Positions 35,700-46,802 of a stretch of DNA of 64,000 nucleotides are shown one piece after another. A model generated the notes under the pieces. The model did no database searches. It had not been told where the DNA came from and was given only the letters and a program-made list of their open reading frames with translations. Location: assembly GCF_035046485.1 (NCBI RefSeq), contig NC_085137.1, positions 5,433,977-5,497,976 on the forward strand, in the 5' to 3' direction. Position 1 is the first letter of the stretch. Every line of letters begins with the position of its first letter. The DNA comes from Aedes albopictus. Taxonomy: Eukaryota; Arthropoda; Insecta; Diptera; Culicidae. Position numbers and translations under genes: made by a program.

Positions 35700-37370
35700 C
35701 ACACGCCGTGACCAGGTAGTTTCAGGGGAGTTTTAAGGGAGTCATAAGGTTTTAGGGGCGTTTCAGGTTCCTGACAGAATCCTCACAATCCTCGGGGTGT
35801 TCCAGGGACGCTTCTGAGGGTCTCAAAGGGGTTCCAGGGGGTCTCATGGGTATTTTTGGGACTCTCTATTGCGTCTCAGAGGCTCTCAAGGGCTTCAAGG
35901 GTTTCCAGGTATGTCTCAAGGTTGTTCCAGGAGGTGTCAAGGCCTTTCAGAACCTTTTCAGGGACGTTTTCGGGAGATTCAGAGGGTATCAGGTGCGTTG
36001 CATGGAGTCGAAGCGCGATGTTGGAGGCGTTTGAGGAAGTTTCAGAGAATTTTCAGTGGGCTTCAGCGAGTTGCAAAAGCGTTACGCAGGCGTTTTCGGG
36101 GGTTTCGGAAGGTATCAAGTACGTTACATGAGGTTCGAGGTAGTTTTAGAAGGATCTCGAGGACATTTCAGGAAGGGTCAGAGGATTTTCGGTGGATTTC
36201 AAAGGCTTTAGAGGTGCATTTCAGGGGCTTTGGGGGGGTCTCAGGTGCGTTGCATGGAGTCCATGGAAGTTTTAGAAAAAAATCAACAAGCGAAGAAAAT
36301 CGATGGGGAAGTTCGCTGTTCCCATAGCAACTCATACATTGAGCATTTCGGAAACGTGAAAAATCTGGGTATTTTTTCACAAATCATCCCCAAAGGTGTG
36401 TGATACAAAATCCTCAACGAAATTCAGCGCCTCTTGTAAAAATCTCTTTTTTGTTTACATATGTTACATACGGTGTTTGGTATAGTTAGGCTTGATTTTA
36501 GAAAGCTTCAGAGGATTTATGGCTGGTTTTTGAGGCGTTACAGATGCGTTGTGGTTTACATGATACATGATATTTCATGTAAATTTGCGTTATATGTCAT
36601 GTAAAAACTCTGAGTCATGCTGAATTACACGACATATAATGGAAGTTTACATGACTTTTCCTGAGATTTAAATGATATGTCATGTCAACTTCTGTGAAAT
36701 CCCACGCTCCAAACATGTGCATTATATGTCGCAGAAATTTACACTATCTTTTCGATCTGTGTAGCACTTGCGTTCGAGGAGGATTTCAGCAGCATTTTAA
36801 TAAGTTTCAAAGAATTTTCAGCGAGTTTCAAAATAGTTTCGGAGGGAATCAGGTGCGTTACATGGGGTCCGAGGGGGTTCAGGGGAAAAGCTCTACAAAC
36901 CCCTTCGATTCAAACGTGTTCCTGAAACCCCTCTGATATGACTCCGACTTGAAATACCTCAAAACGCCTCATAATCAATTTGGCATGCCCCTTAGAGCCT
37001 TAAACCTGCAATGCACCTGAAAACGTCTTGAAACGCCTCTGAAATGCTATACAACGCTCCTCAAATTTCTAGAAACGTCCTTGAAATGTTCCTGAAACAC
37101 CCTCAATCACTTTGAAATACCCTTGAAATGCCTTGAAACGCCCCTGAAATCGCCTTAATACTATTAAAATGCCCCTGAAATTCCCGTTATCGCATAAATC
37201 TTCCTAATGCATCATGTTTCGAACAGCTCGCTGACGTAGTGTACAGTCTGGGTCAAAAATGACCCTAATGCACAAGGAGCGTTAAAACGTCAACAAAATC
37301 TGACGGACCGCCCTTAAAAGGCTCCTGAAATGCCCTGAAACGCCTTTGAAGCCCCATGGAACCCCATATT
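35700..37370. repeat. Degenerate repeat family B, G-rich then C-rich arms
   Basis: 35700-36250 and 36770-36890 repeat loose units such as GTTTCAGGGGCG on the plus strand. 36900-37370 repeats the complement (CTGAAACGCCCC). The centre (36280-36740) holds an AT-rich, self-complementary stretch full of CATGTAA and TTACATGA motifs. A 152-codon frame at 35869-36327 and its neighbours are period artefacts. The right end continues into CCCCATCTCAAATG, shared with 39826. Confidence 0.8.
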
Positions 37371-37443
37371 TTGTTCTCTCTGGGATCTTCCAGGAAACTC
37401 TCTTGGCCCCATCTCAAATGAATGCCCAGGAGCCCAGGACCTG

Positions 37444-37957
37444 TTCTCGCGCAGAGTTGATGTACACGTGCTGTAGTTCCATGTACGGGAGCCTCATTGC
37501 AAGCGAGCTCCCAGGAGCTCTGTACATTTTGACACTGAAAGTTGTGTACCTCATTTTTCTCAAGATGTGTCTCTTGAGCTTCGTCTCATGCGCTGATTAA
37601 ATTAGAAAATTTCACAACAAAAACTTCCTAAACGAACGAGAATTTAAACCTTAACCTTTGCATTGAGAGCCCCTAGTCGTATCGCATAGACCAACCAGAC
37701 ACTTGAGTTGTGTACGGAAAAAAGTTATTGATGTTCTTCGTTACCAAAAAGTTGTTCTTCACCTTAGATACCAACAACTCATGCAGCACATGATATGAGC
37801 TCCCCGGGAGCTATGCGCTTAGCTCGCACCCACAGGATTTTCGTGAGCCTCCTAGCCGCGCAGCACACTGCGATTTTGAAGAGCTAGGAGACAATTTGGT
37901 GGGAGGCTCGCTGTCACATTTATGTACACATGAGCAATAGGAAACTCTGTTCTCGCG
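37444..37957. mobile_element. hAT-like MITE (498 bp) with 8-bp TSD
   Basis: The element, 37452-37949, starts CAGAGTT and ends AACTCTG, flanked by TTCTCGCG on both sides (37444-37451, 37950-37957). A 7-bp CAGAG-type inverted end with an 8-bp duplication is diagnostic of hAT. It carries many GAGCTC and GGGAGC(C/T) motifs in both orientations across its length. No transposase. The uninterrupted site at about 39840-39870 reads CTTCTCTCGAGAACAAAGTT, which supports the reading as an insertion. Confidence 0.9.
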
Positions 37958-38125
37958 AACTAGATTCTCTCTTTAAAGTCTTGACTTAATTTGCCCACAA
38001 AATCTCCTCTTTTTAATTTATGCATACTCACTTACTCAGCCAATGGCAGAAAAAGAGGTTCCCCAAGTCGTGTTACTTCGAGAAAATAGCGTAAAAAAAA
38101 ATCGTGCAAATTAAAACCGATTAAA
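37958..38125. other. Right border of family B copy 1 and left border of copy 2
   Basis: CTCTTTAAAGTCTTGACTTAA after the MITE parallels CATTTAAAGGATTGACTAAA at 39876, the border of the second copy. At 38123 the motif AATGACGGCAACTATGGCAA starts the next array and matches 28090. Confidence 0.55.
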
Positions 38126-38244
38126 TGACGGCAACTATGGCAACGGCTGCCGGTGAGCAAACCGAGGTCTCGGGACGATCTAAGGGAGGGAATAACAAAT
38201 GGGCGATTCAGGGGGTTTAAGAGGGAGCAATATTTACCGCATGC

Positions 38245-38287
38245 TTCGGGTTTTGGTTCGGGTTCGGGTTCGGGTTCGGGTTTTGGT
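38245..38287 (+). repeat. TTCGGG hexanucleotide microsatellite
   Basis: About five copies of TTCGGG flanked by GGTTTTGG. This is a simple expansion inside the G-rich arm. Confidence 0.85.
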
Positions 38288-39007
38288 GTTTCAGAGGGTT
38301 TTAGAAGGATTTGATAAAACTTCGAAGAGTTTTACATAAGGTTTCATGGGGCTGAGGAGCTTTCAAGAGGAGCTTTAATTTCAAAAAAGTTCCAGGGGCG
38401 TTTGAAAGGGGATTTCAGATGTTTTCAAGAAACGTTCGAGGTTTCGAGGGCATTTGAAGGAATTTCGGGATTTCAGGAGGTTGCATGAGTATTCTAGGGA
38501 CGTTTCTGAAATCTTCAGATGATTTTCACAAACGTATCAGGGAGCTTTTCTGGGGCATTTCGTAGAGTTGCAGCAGGCTTCGAGAGCATTTCAGACGGGG
38601 GTTAATAAGGTTTCGGGAAGGGAGATCTTCAGGGGGTCTCAAAGGTATCTCAAGGGCTTATAAGGCAGTTCAGGGGGTATTCCAGAGGAGTTTGAAAGGG
38701 TTTTAGTATGATTCAAGGGGGTTTCGGACAGATCCATGTGAGGGATTATGAGAGGATTTTGGTGGCATTATAGAGGGTCTCAGGAGGCTTTAGGAGGTTT
38801 CAGAGGCATTTCAGGGGCGTAACCAGGGATCTGAAGGGGGTATAAAACGGGATACCAGGGGATTTCAAGGGGTCCCAGGAGGATTTTTGGGGATTTCAGA
38901 AATGATTCAGGGAATTGCAGATCGTTTCGTGATGTTTTAAGGAGTCTCGAGGGAATTTTAGGCTGTATTCGGAGGATCCAAGGATTTCAGAGTGTTTCAG
39001 GGGTGTT

Positions 39008-39091
39008 TCAAAGGGTTTCATTGATTGATTGATTTGTCTTTATTTAAGAGACTTCCAGCCCTTGGCTGGTTCGTCTCTCAAAGGGTTTCAT
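39008..39091 (-). mobile_element. 56-bp micro-retroposon with 14-bp TSD
   Basis: The insert, 39022-39077, lies between perfect TCAAAGGGTTTCAT repeats. On the minus strand it reads a CCAGCC...GGCTGG hairpin, then TCTCTTAAATAAAG and an AATC repeat tail. This is the 3' end of a LINE or SINE with nearly all of the body missing. A related CGGCTGGTTCGTCTCC word is at about 60873. Confidence 0.85.
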
Positions 39092-39890
39092 GTACGACCC
39101 TGAAACTCCCAGAATCTCTCTCGAACGCTCTTTACACTACTTGAAACACCTTTGAAAGGGTTTTCTAGGGTGATTTGCAGGGTGATCCAAGAGGGATTCT
39201 GATGGATTCATGTGTGTTTTAGGGGTTATCAGAAGGTTTTGGTGGCGTTTTAGTGAGTCTCACGAGGCTTTAGGAGGTTTTAGAGGCGTTTCAAGGGATC
39301 TGAAGTAGTTTTCATGCGGGATTACAGGGGTTTTTCCAGGAGTCCCAGGAGTATTTAAGGGGGTTTCAGGTCGTTTCGTGGAGTTTTAAGGAGTCTCAAT
39401 TGAGTTTTAGGCGGCATTAGGAGAATCCAAGGAGGTTTCAGGGGCGTTTTAAGTGAGTTTCAGCAGTGTTTCAAAGGATTCCATGAACGACTCCGAATCT
39501 CCCTGAATCTCTCTGAAACTCCCCTTATACTTCTTAAAACACTTATGAAAGGGTTTTAAACCATCCAAAACAAGTCTAAACTTTCACGAAACCCCTTCAA
39601 GTCACCCTGGAATTCCAACGAAGCGCACTTAAAACTCGCTAAAACCACCTTAAGGCACCTGAGGCCCCTCAAAGCACCCCTGAACTCCCGTCGTTTTATG
39701 CTCCCTTGAAACCCCAGTAAACCGTCCTTCAGGTATCAGAAGGCCGGCTCCAGAGGCACGTTATCCTCCATTAGGGACATTTGTGCCATCGCCAAAATAA
39801 TAGCCAATAAACCGTCCTTGGTCCCATCTCAAAGCCCCAGGAGCAAAACCTTCTCTCGAGAACAAAGTTCACTCATTTAAAGGATTGACT

Positions 39891-40179
39891 AAATTTATAC
39901 ATGGGGTTTCCAGTTAGCCTAGTGGTTAAGGCTATGGATCGCCAATCCGGAGACGGCGGGTTCGATTCCCGTTCCGGACGTGAAAATTTTCTCGACTCCC
40001 TGAGCATAGTGTATCATTGTGCTTGCCTCACAATATACAAAATTCATGCAATGGCTGGCAAAGAAAGCCCTCCAATTAATAACTGTGAAAGTGCTCAAAA
40101 GAACACTAAGTTGGAGAGAGGTAGGCCAAGTCCCAGTTGGGACGTAGAGCCATAAAGAAAAAGAAGAAATTTATACATG
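39891..40179 (+). mobile_element. tRNA-related SINE (family 3) with 13-bp TSD
   Basis: The body, 39904-40166, has an A-box-like TAGCCTAGTGGTTAAGGC, a B-box-like GGTTCGATTCCCG and an AAG-rich 3' end. AAATTTATACATG flanks both sides (39891-39903, 40167-40179), perfect over 13 bases. It is inserted at the border of repeat family B. Confidence 0.92.
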
Positions 40180-40264
40180 AGTAGCATTCCAAGTTCTATG
40201 TGTTGTTTGAATGATAAAACTCGCGATTCCGGTCTGTACAATTTGTAAAAATCAAATAAAATGA

Positions 40265-40643
40265 CTTTCAGAGGTATCCGGACATTTGGCCGAATATTGT
40301 TCTGGCCGAAAAGATCATGCGGACAAACTCTGGGTCACATTTGAGCTGCTAATAATCAAAAAAAATTCCTTCTTTTGATCATAAGCTATTCTTTCTAGTT
40401 TCCCCGTTAAGGATTTGGTTGGCGTTGAAACTGCGATTACTTTTGTCAGAGTTTTTCCCGTCTTTGAACCATAGGCTGTTCTTTCGAGTTATACTGATAC
40501 AGAAAACAGTGGCAAGATCACACTTCATCATTCTCTTTTCGGCCAAACGGCATTCGGCCAAACGGCGTTTGGCCAAAGGACCCTTTCGGTCAGATGGTAT
40601 TCGACCAAACGGCATTCGGCTAAATGACCCGGAATCTTTCAGA
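40265..40643 (+). mobile_element. hAT-like MITE with ATTTGGCCGAA ends, copy 2
   Basis: The element, 40273-40635, is flanked by CTTTCAGA on both sides (40265-40272, 40636-40643), an exact 8-bp duplication. Ends GGTATCCGGACATTTGGCCG and, in complement, ATTCCGGGTCATTTAGCCG. The right end carries extra tandem CGGCATTCGGCCAAA-type copies compared with 19730-20057. Confidence 0.85.
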
Positions 40644-40686
40644 AGCGAAGAAGTATGTATTTTTAGGAGATAATGGCGCCAAGTAA

Positions 40687-40897
40687 AGCCTAGTTTGGTG
40701 TTTGAAAGGAATCGTTCAAGAAACTTCTTGACCGATTCCTGGCAGAAACTCTCCACGGTGACTGCCATTTGAACTGTCATTTCTTCGCAACTGCGTACTG
40801 TTATCGAAGAAAAACGGTTTCTTGGGCGATTCAGGCAAGGAATTTCACATGCATCAAGATAGGCCGAAAAATTCCTTCTGAACTGCAAACAGCGCTT
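40687..40897 (-). mobile_element. 211-bp interspersed repeat X, copy 3
   Basis: Reverse-oriented copy of 18889-19099, with the same length and ends (AGCCTAGTTTGGTG to CTGCAAACAGCGCTT). It lies 43 bases after the hAT-like MITE; at 19 kb copies of the same two families are also neighbours, but in the opposite order and in different relative orientation. Confidence 0.8.
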
Positions 40898-41286
40898 AAG
40901 CCAAAAAGTTGCTGCTGAATCGAGAACAATGTAATGATTATGCAATCTCACGCCTACTTCGCCTATACGGTGTCATTCGGACTCGGGGTGTTCGGGAAAA
41001 AATCGGGCACTGATCGTTACAGAGCTTACAGGTTTACGATGTTGGTACTGATTATCAGATGTATCGTAATTATCTGTCATTCACAGTGCATACGAGTATG
41101 AATGTTATCATATCCGGGGTGATAGGTGAAATATCAAACTTTTCTGAGCCCTGGACCTTCTCAATATAGATATTTTGAGAGTCAACTGAACATAATGTGA
41201 CAGCCTTTAGACCACCAAACCTTTTTCGTGCGCTAGAGGGTACGACTGTTGGTACGACAAAGAAGAAAAACCTTAAGTGTGGGCAA
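40898..41286. other. Unique DNA, no gene seen
   Basis: An 85-codon minus frame (41070-41327) runs into the next MITE and is not supported. Confidence 0.4.
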
Positions 41287-41623
41287 GTGTTGGGACTATT
41301 CACTTTTAAAGAGTTATATGTACTCACTTGCTATTATCTCAGCTGAGAAGCATACTGTCAAAAAAACGGTGTTCAGAGGACATTTACATTGTAGTTCATC
41401 TTAAATTTTGCCGAACAAAGCAACAGTAGCACATAGTGAGAGCCTTCACAGCTCTTTCACGGCTTTGGTATGCGTGGGCGTGGGTGATCTTTACTTTATT
41501 CGATAAACGTTTATATAAAACTACAATGCAAAAGCCCTTCAAACATCGTTTTTTGATAGCATGCTGCTAAGCTGAGATAGTACCAAGTGAATATAACACT
41601 TTGCAAGTGAGTATTACCAACAC
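41287..41623. mobile_element. MITE with about 80-bp inverted ends
   Basis: GTGTTGG at 41287 pairs with CCAACAC at 41617-41623, and similarity continues inward through GTTATAT, TCACTTG, ATCTCAGCT and TCAAAAAAAC motifs on both sides. 337 bp, no coding frame; target duplication not resolved. Confidence 0.7.
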
Positions 41624-42252
41624 TGGCGTGAGCAAATATAAATAAGCGATGTTTACTTTGTTGTTGTGAGTGCTGTATGCGATATAGGTATATTTTGCAT
41701 CACACGTCACACAGTGTATTCTGTGCTCCATTGGCTTTGGCGTCTTTCAATCGTTACCAATTCGGTTTGACCGATAGTAAGTGTTCAAGCAAATTGTGAT
41801 TTAAAACTTATTCTCGATGTACCTAATACGCCTTGAGCTTTGAAAAGATCAATATTAACACCAGCGGTGAAGTGAGGAATGTTAGTTCGACAACTGATGT
41901 TACTAGACACCGAAGAATCTTTTGCATGCCATCGGTTATTTCGAGAAGAAAATTTCGTTAGTACATTACAAGAAAATTTATGTTAGTTTGGATAACTACA
42001 ACATAGACATGTGATTTGACCTTTGAACAATCAATTTCGAGGCTAAATGAGCTGATCGTCAGTTGTACAGTAAACACCGATATCATTCTGAAGATACTAT
42101 AGAAGGAATTGTCGAGCGAAGCAAAGGGAAATACTATCAAGAGACAACAACATCCCTACGTAAGACAGATGAAAGAAATCAGCAAAAGTCAAGTAACACA
42201 CAAAAATAACGATTTATAAAACAAGAAAATTGCATACTCCAGGTGCTTCAAA
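41624..42252. other. Unique DNA, no gene seen
   Basis: AT-rich, with one 60-codon minus frame and no recognisable element. Confidence 0.4.
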
Positions 42253-42562
42253 CATACACACTTAAATTCAGAAATTGATCTCGGTAAACGGTTTACCGAG
42301 AATCCAACAGCTGATATCTTGGTAAAATATTTACTGATTTTCGGTAAAATTTTTACCGAGATTTCGGTAAACCATTACCGAGTCTCGGTGAACTTTGTCG
42401 AAATCTCGGTAAAAAGTTGGATTACCGAGATCTCGGCAAAGTTTTAACGACATCTCGGTAAAACTTTTACCGAGATTCAGTGAAAACTATTACCGGATTC
42501 TCGGCTGTTGGATTCTCGGCAATCAGTTTGCTGAGGTCGGCGATTTAATTTAAGTGTGTATG
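42253..42562. mobile_element. Palindromic MITE built from CTCGGTAAA repeats
   Basis: Ends CATACACACTTAAATT and, in complement, CATACACACTTAAATT: a perfect 16-bp terminal repeat. Inside, about ten copies of TCGGTAAA or TTTACCGA alternate orientation, giving many nested hairpins, and GAGAATCCAACAGC occurs inverted near both ends. 310 bp, no coding potential. Confidence 0.85.
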
Positions 42563-43400
42563 CTGTCTAATATTCTACAAGCCTTTGGAGAATATTATCG
42601 GCTCTCTAAACTACTGATTTAGCCATATATTGCATCTCTTGATACTAGCATACATTCTCAATTGAGTGAGTTTTCTATAAACTTATAAGTTTTTGTTCGG
42701 TGGATTCAATTTCAATACACAACTATTCCTGCTTATTCATGAACGATTCAAAAAAACGTTTATAAATTACCTGCCGGTATCGGTATACATTAATCAGTCG
42801 GAAAAACGTTAAAAACCGTTACTGCTGGAATGTTCCTACCGACACAATGTATGTTCCCCCTTTCCACGAAGCAAGCAAAGGATTTCAAAAAATCACCTAG
42901 TCAAACAGAGAGTTTAAATTCCCGCCAACTGAAAAAACACCCTACCATTTCCGAAAAAAAAAATCAAACCGAACCCAATTGCCAATCCGCAAAAAAACCG
43001 TTTCGATCAAACATAGCAAGCATTGACGTCTGAAAAGCATCCCATCATCGGCATCGTATCGCATCGCACAATACCGCGATATTCTCAAGCGAGCGCGCGA
43101 ACGAAGCAGGCGGCGAACAAAGCCAAGCCAAGGTTGAACCCGAGCGAGGAAAAGCAAGCCGAGGCCGAATCAATTTCCATCATTTCATTTTGCAGCAATT
43201 TTCCCGTCCGTTCATCTCTCTGTTATCCGCGCGGCACGGCGCGACCCAACTCAAAATCACGATCGACACACAACATCATCAGCGAAATAAAGAGCAGAAA
43301 AAAACTACGACAATCGCTCACAAAAGCGCCAAACAGCAGCCAATATATACATACAAACGTGCGCACAACGTCGGTCCGCATAAAAATCATTTTCATATCA
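42563..43400. other. DNA upstream of a gene start, no exon called
   Basis: Base composition changes near 43030 to CA- and CG-richer DNA. A 126-codon plus frame (43023-43403) is rich in basic and polar residues but lacks support. It may be promoter-proximal or an upstream exon. Confidence 0.35.
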
Positions 43401-44757
43401 TAAAATTGTAAAAAAATATATAAAAAATCATTTAAAATAGTCTCCGCCTATTTTAGACCGGTACCCCTCCGTTTTTGTGAATACATTATACAGTCTCTCC
43501 TTTGCTCGTCGTCGTCGGCAGCTACTGACTGCCGCTTGCTTACTGCTTTTTTAAATCCCCACCACTCTGGCGCACTCTATCGCATCGCAGCAGGCAGTGA
43601 CTGCTGTCCGTCTATCCAGCGTTTGCCCGAAAGAGACAACCGTTAAGAGAGAGAGTGAGCGAGCGAATCAACATTGCACAACACAGGTCGCGTATCACGC
43701 GGTAGGCGCTACACACACGCCAGCGAACGAGAATTGGTAGCGCCGCACTCGCTCCGAGAGAGCGAGCTTTTGCTCCGTGGCGTGTGAGTGTGTGCACGGT
43801 TGAGGTGCATCGTGCACCACCACCCATTTGAGCAGGGGGTTCAAGCGGGAGAGTGGTTTCTCTCGCTTGGAAGTTTTCTTTCGTTGTGTGCATCGGTTAC
43901 CAACGAGTCAAGGCGAAGAAACACTGAAAAGTTTCGTTGAGTTTCTGGAGCTTTGCTTCTTCCGTGTGTGTGGGTTTTCTTGGGTTGTGCAAATATGCTA
44001 AAAGCACCTTCGTCGTCAAACAAACACTTTTGAGTTATACTTGTTCAATGGAAATCAGCTCTCGTCAGTTCGTTTATATTGCTGAACGATTGAGGACGTA
44101 CTACACACGCAACAGTGTCCGACACGCAACCAAGCAAGAAACAAGGCCTACTAGACTGTGGCACGGTGTATCGTGTGTCGTGGAACAATCGGTCGTAGCC
44201 TACTACTACGCCTCGGTCGTAAGGAAGCGCAAACACAAGAAGAGAGCGACAAAAAACGCATCAATTTTTTGGCGGTCGTCGGTAGCGCAAAGAGAGTGTG
44301 CCGCCGCAGTATCTCCGTGGGTCTTGTGTAATCTGTGCTTCACTATCGGACCGAGAAACGAAATTGGATCAAAGAGGTCGCTCGCGAGACCGAATCCGTG
44401 AATGTTTACCATCGAGTCCGATTAATTGCGTGACGAACCTCGAAGGTGAATCATATGTTCGGGAAGTGTGTGAACCTTCGCTTTCCGTGCAGGTCGCTTA
44501 AGGTGGCTCAGGTGCTCCAAATGTGACGCAAGAATTTCCAATCCAGTTTCTTCTGATCGTTGCTGTTATCGGTGCTTCCTATACTGGAAATCCAAGCAAG
44601 CAAACCATGTGATAACGAAACAAATGCAGCTCTGATACGGAAACCTAGTGTGAAGTTTAGTGCAGAAGCAACAGAAACAAGTGAATTCATCAAAGGAATC
44701 GAATAATAAGAGCCTAACCCTAATCGAATCTAGTGAGAAGTGTGATTCAGGTGTGAT
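43401..44757 (+). promoter_or_regulatory. Promoter-like region and long 5' UTR of the 44.76 kb gene
   Basis: A TATATAAAA stretch lies at 43417-43425. GAGAGAG-type repeats follow at about 43649-43665, a binding type for GAGA factor in insects. The sequence then turns relatively GC-rich and transposon-free up to the ATG at 44758, in contrast with its surroundings. Many upstream ATGs exist, including a 154-codon frame at 43937-44401 with no recognisable domain, so if transcribed this is a long uORF-bearing leader. The exact transcription start cannot be set by eye. Confidence 0.45.
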
Positions 44758-44929
44758 ATGTTATTGTTACCAACTAACTCGACACCGTTGAGTGAACCGT
44801 CTAATATGGTGCTATCGAAAGTGCGGTCGTGGGCCTCCATCCGGGGCGAGCACCACCAGGAGGACAACAACAATACGGCCATTTCGGTGAAGCGGGAGCT
44901 GCTGCGAACTCCACCGCCCAGCCAACGAT
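44758..44929 (+). CDS. First coding exon of an unidentified gene
   Basis: The frame encodes 57 residues, MLLLPTNSTPLSEP..., then a strong donor GTAAGC at 44930, leaving one base of the next codon (phase 1). A second Met at residue 17 (44806, AATATGG) has the better Kozak context, so the protein may start MVLSKVRSWASIRGEHHQED. The peptide is hydrophilic, with an acidic/Asn run (QEDNNN) and SVKRELLRTPPPSQ. VKRE fits the sumoylation consensus, and the low-complexity character is like the N terminus of nuclear regulators. That is inference; I do not recognise the protein. Without the donor the frame ends at 44982. The long clean upstream leader supports a real exon. Downstream exons are not visible. 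Confidence 0.55.
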
Positions 44930-46798
44930 GTAAGCAACACAGGTTTCCAAAACCTATACTTCCGTTCTTCTTGTACCTCTAGTTTTTGTGCACCTTGCAA
45001 TGCATGACCTTCCCGTGCATGCATCCCAACAACACCGTCTGTCTGCGCCTACTTGGATGGATTGCAACATTGACCGACCGAAGGGGAATAGCGCAGGGGT
45101 GCCGTCGGTGCAGAAACAGCCTTGCTGCAGAAGTCGTCCCCATTGACGACTGGTGGCTGGCTATTTCGCACTTTTCGTCTTTTCTTATTGAATTATTGGG
45201 CGCTGGTGGTGTTTCCTTTTGGGCCGATTCTTTGCAGGAAATATTATCCGAGGGGTGATGAAATGGACTGGGTATGATGGAAGGCATCAGCAAAGGACTT
45301 TTATATTGCTTTCGAATTATGGTTTTATTGAATAATTGATGGATCGGCAGATATGGTGGAAGAGTGCTCTGGACACTACTGGACGATCGATAGAGGCTGA
45401 ATTGAAGATTTGTCTCAAGTGGTTGAAACAAGTGCAAAAACTTTTTTTGATAATTTCGGATGGTTGAATGCATCTGTTTAGTTTGTTATCACAATTTTGA
45501 GTACTAACTTACCCTCTTTAGTGTTGTTGAATGTACAGATAGTTCCGAAACAAAAAAAAATTTGCTGTAGTGAAAGTCTGTTTAAGTTTTCAGTAAGCTT
45601 TCAGTGCCTTTCAAACTTTAGTGAAAATTAGTGAACTCGTTAGCTGTTTCCTTTCAGAACGTGTTGCGAAACGCCCAACAGCCCACTTTGATCGAAACAA
45701 TGTCATATTGAGGACTTCCTTCGATTATGAACTTGGAAAACCCATGTCGCTTCGTCAATTCAACTCTATGGCCATTGTGTTCGATAGTAGTAAACGCGGT
45801 CGCTATAATCGGATGGTTTCTACTTGCCATCATCCGGATATTCGAAGCGTGATTTCCGTTCGATAAGATTATGGTGGGATATTTTTACAACAACACACCC
45901 TGCCTGCCTGCACACGGCCTTATCATTTCGAGCTATATTCAATTAGCTAAGTAGGCTTTGCTCTAGGGCCTTCCCGTGAATCATGTAAATTTGTCAAAAT
46001 ATTCAACTTTTCGAATTATAATTTCGTTTGGATTCATCCTCATTGGTAGGAAAACATTGAATCATGATTTATTAATAGAGTTGTCTATCCACATCCAGAT
46101 ATAGGTGTGAAGATCCTGTTTTTAATCTGGAGATCAATAGATAAAACAAACAGGGGTTGAAGTACTCATCAAAGTAGCCTTCAAAATGTATGAAGCTGTT
46201 GTTTTGTAACTTGCCATGGATACACTTGAATCAGTGTGTCATTGTCGGCTATGAACAGTATTGTTAATAGATTAGATTAACAATAGTGTTCATATCTCCA
46301 TCGCTCAGTAGTTTGAATTGTAATATTATTGTGATTGTAATATGTAAAAAGCTCTAAACTCGTGGTGTTCGGTCCTAATCATATTCTGTTCAAGTTGGGA
46401 CAAACCTGTGTTGCATTGGGTTGATTGTCGTAACTGACGCACGCAGCGACACTATCGTTATTGTTGTGCGATGGTTGAAATTTGATTCAGTATGGTACGA
46501 ATGCTGATATTTAGAAAAATGTCCACTCTACGGTAACCGCCAAGTTCTACCGCAGCTGTCAAAGTCCTACCGCAGCCATGCAAATCATCATTGAAACAGT
46601 AGGCCAAATAAAAGTATGCTTGCAAAGTGATTTGCTCTGGAGAGTAACAACCAGGGCGCAAAATTTTTGAGCAGACGAGCTGAAGTTCACCGTGCGGCAA
46701 TTTTCATTCACTTGCCTGTATATTCATATTCAGCTGCTCGATACTCGTTTGTCAACTGAATGAAAGTCAATGAATATTTGTAAACATCTTACAAGGTG
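44930..46798 (+). other. Likely start of the first intron
   Basis: Follows the GTAAGC donor. A 164-codon minus frame (44979-45473) and an 81-codon plus frame (45621-45866) have no recognisable features. The sequence is otherwise unremarkable up to the TTAA element at 46803. Confidence 0.4.
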
Positions 46799-46802
46799 TT
46801 AA

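Larger units (their letters stand above)
38126..39890. repeat. Degenerate repeat family B, second copy
   Basis: 38160-39470 is G-rich (TTTCAGGGGCGTTT type) and 39480-39720 is C-rich (CTGAATCTCTCTGAAACTCC), so again two inverted arms. It includes a GGTTCG hexanucleotide run at 38245-38287 and a micro-retroposon at 39022-39077. The end, TTGGTCCCATCTCAAAGCCC at about 39820, is shared with copy 1. Confidence 0.8.

Noticed and set aside
38245..38287. Telomere-like repeat (TTCGGG)
   Set aside because: Only about five units, inside a G-rich array. Mosquito telomeres are not known to use this repeat, so it reads as a microsatellite.
40379..40951. 190-codon minus-strand frame as a transposase or host gene
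   Set aside because: It spans the end of a hAT-like MITE and repeat X; the only conserved part is repeat X itself, present in three copies.
43937..44401. 154-codon frame as the main product of the 44.76 kb gene
   Set aside because: No recognisable domain and overlapping frames on the other strand; more likely an upstream ORF within the leader.
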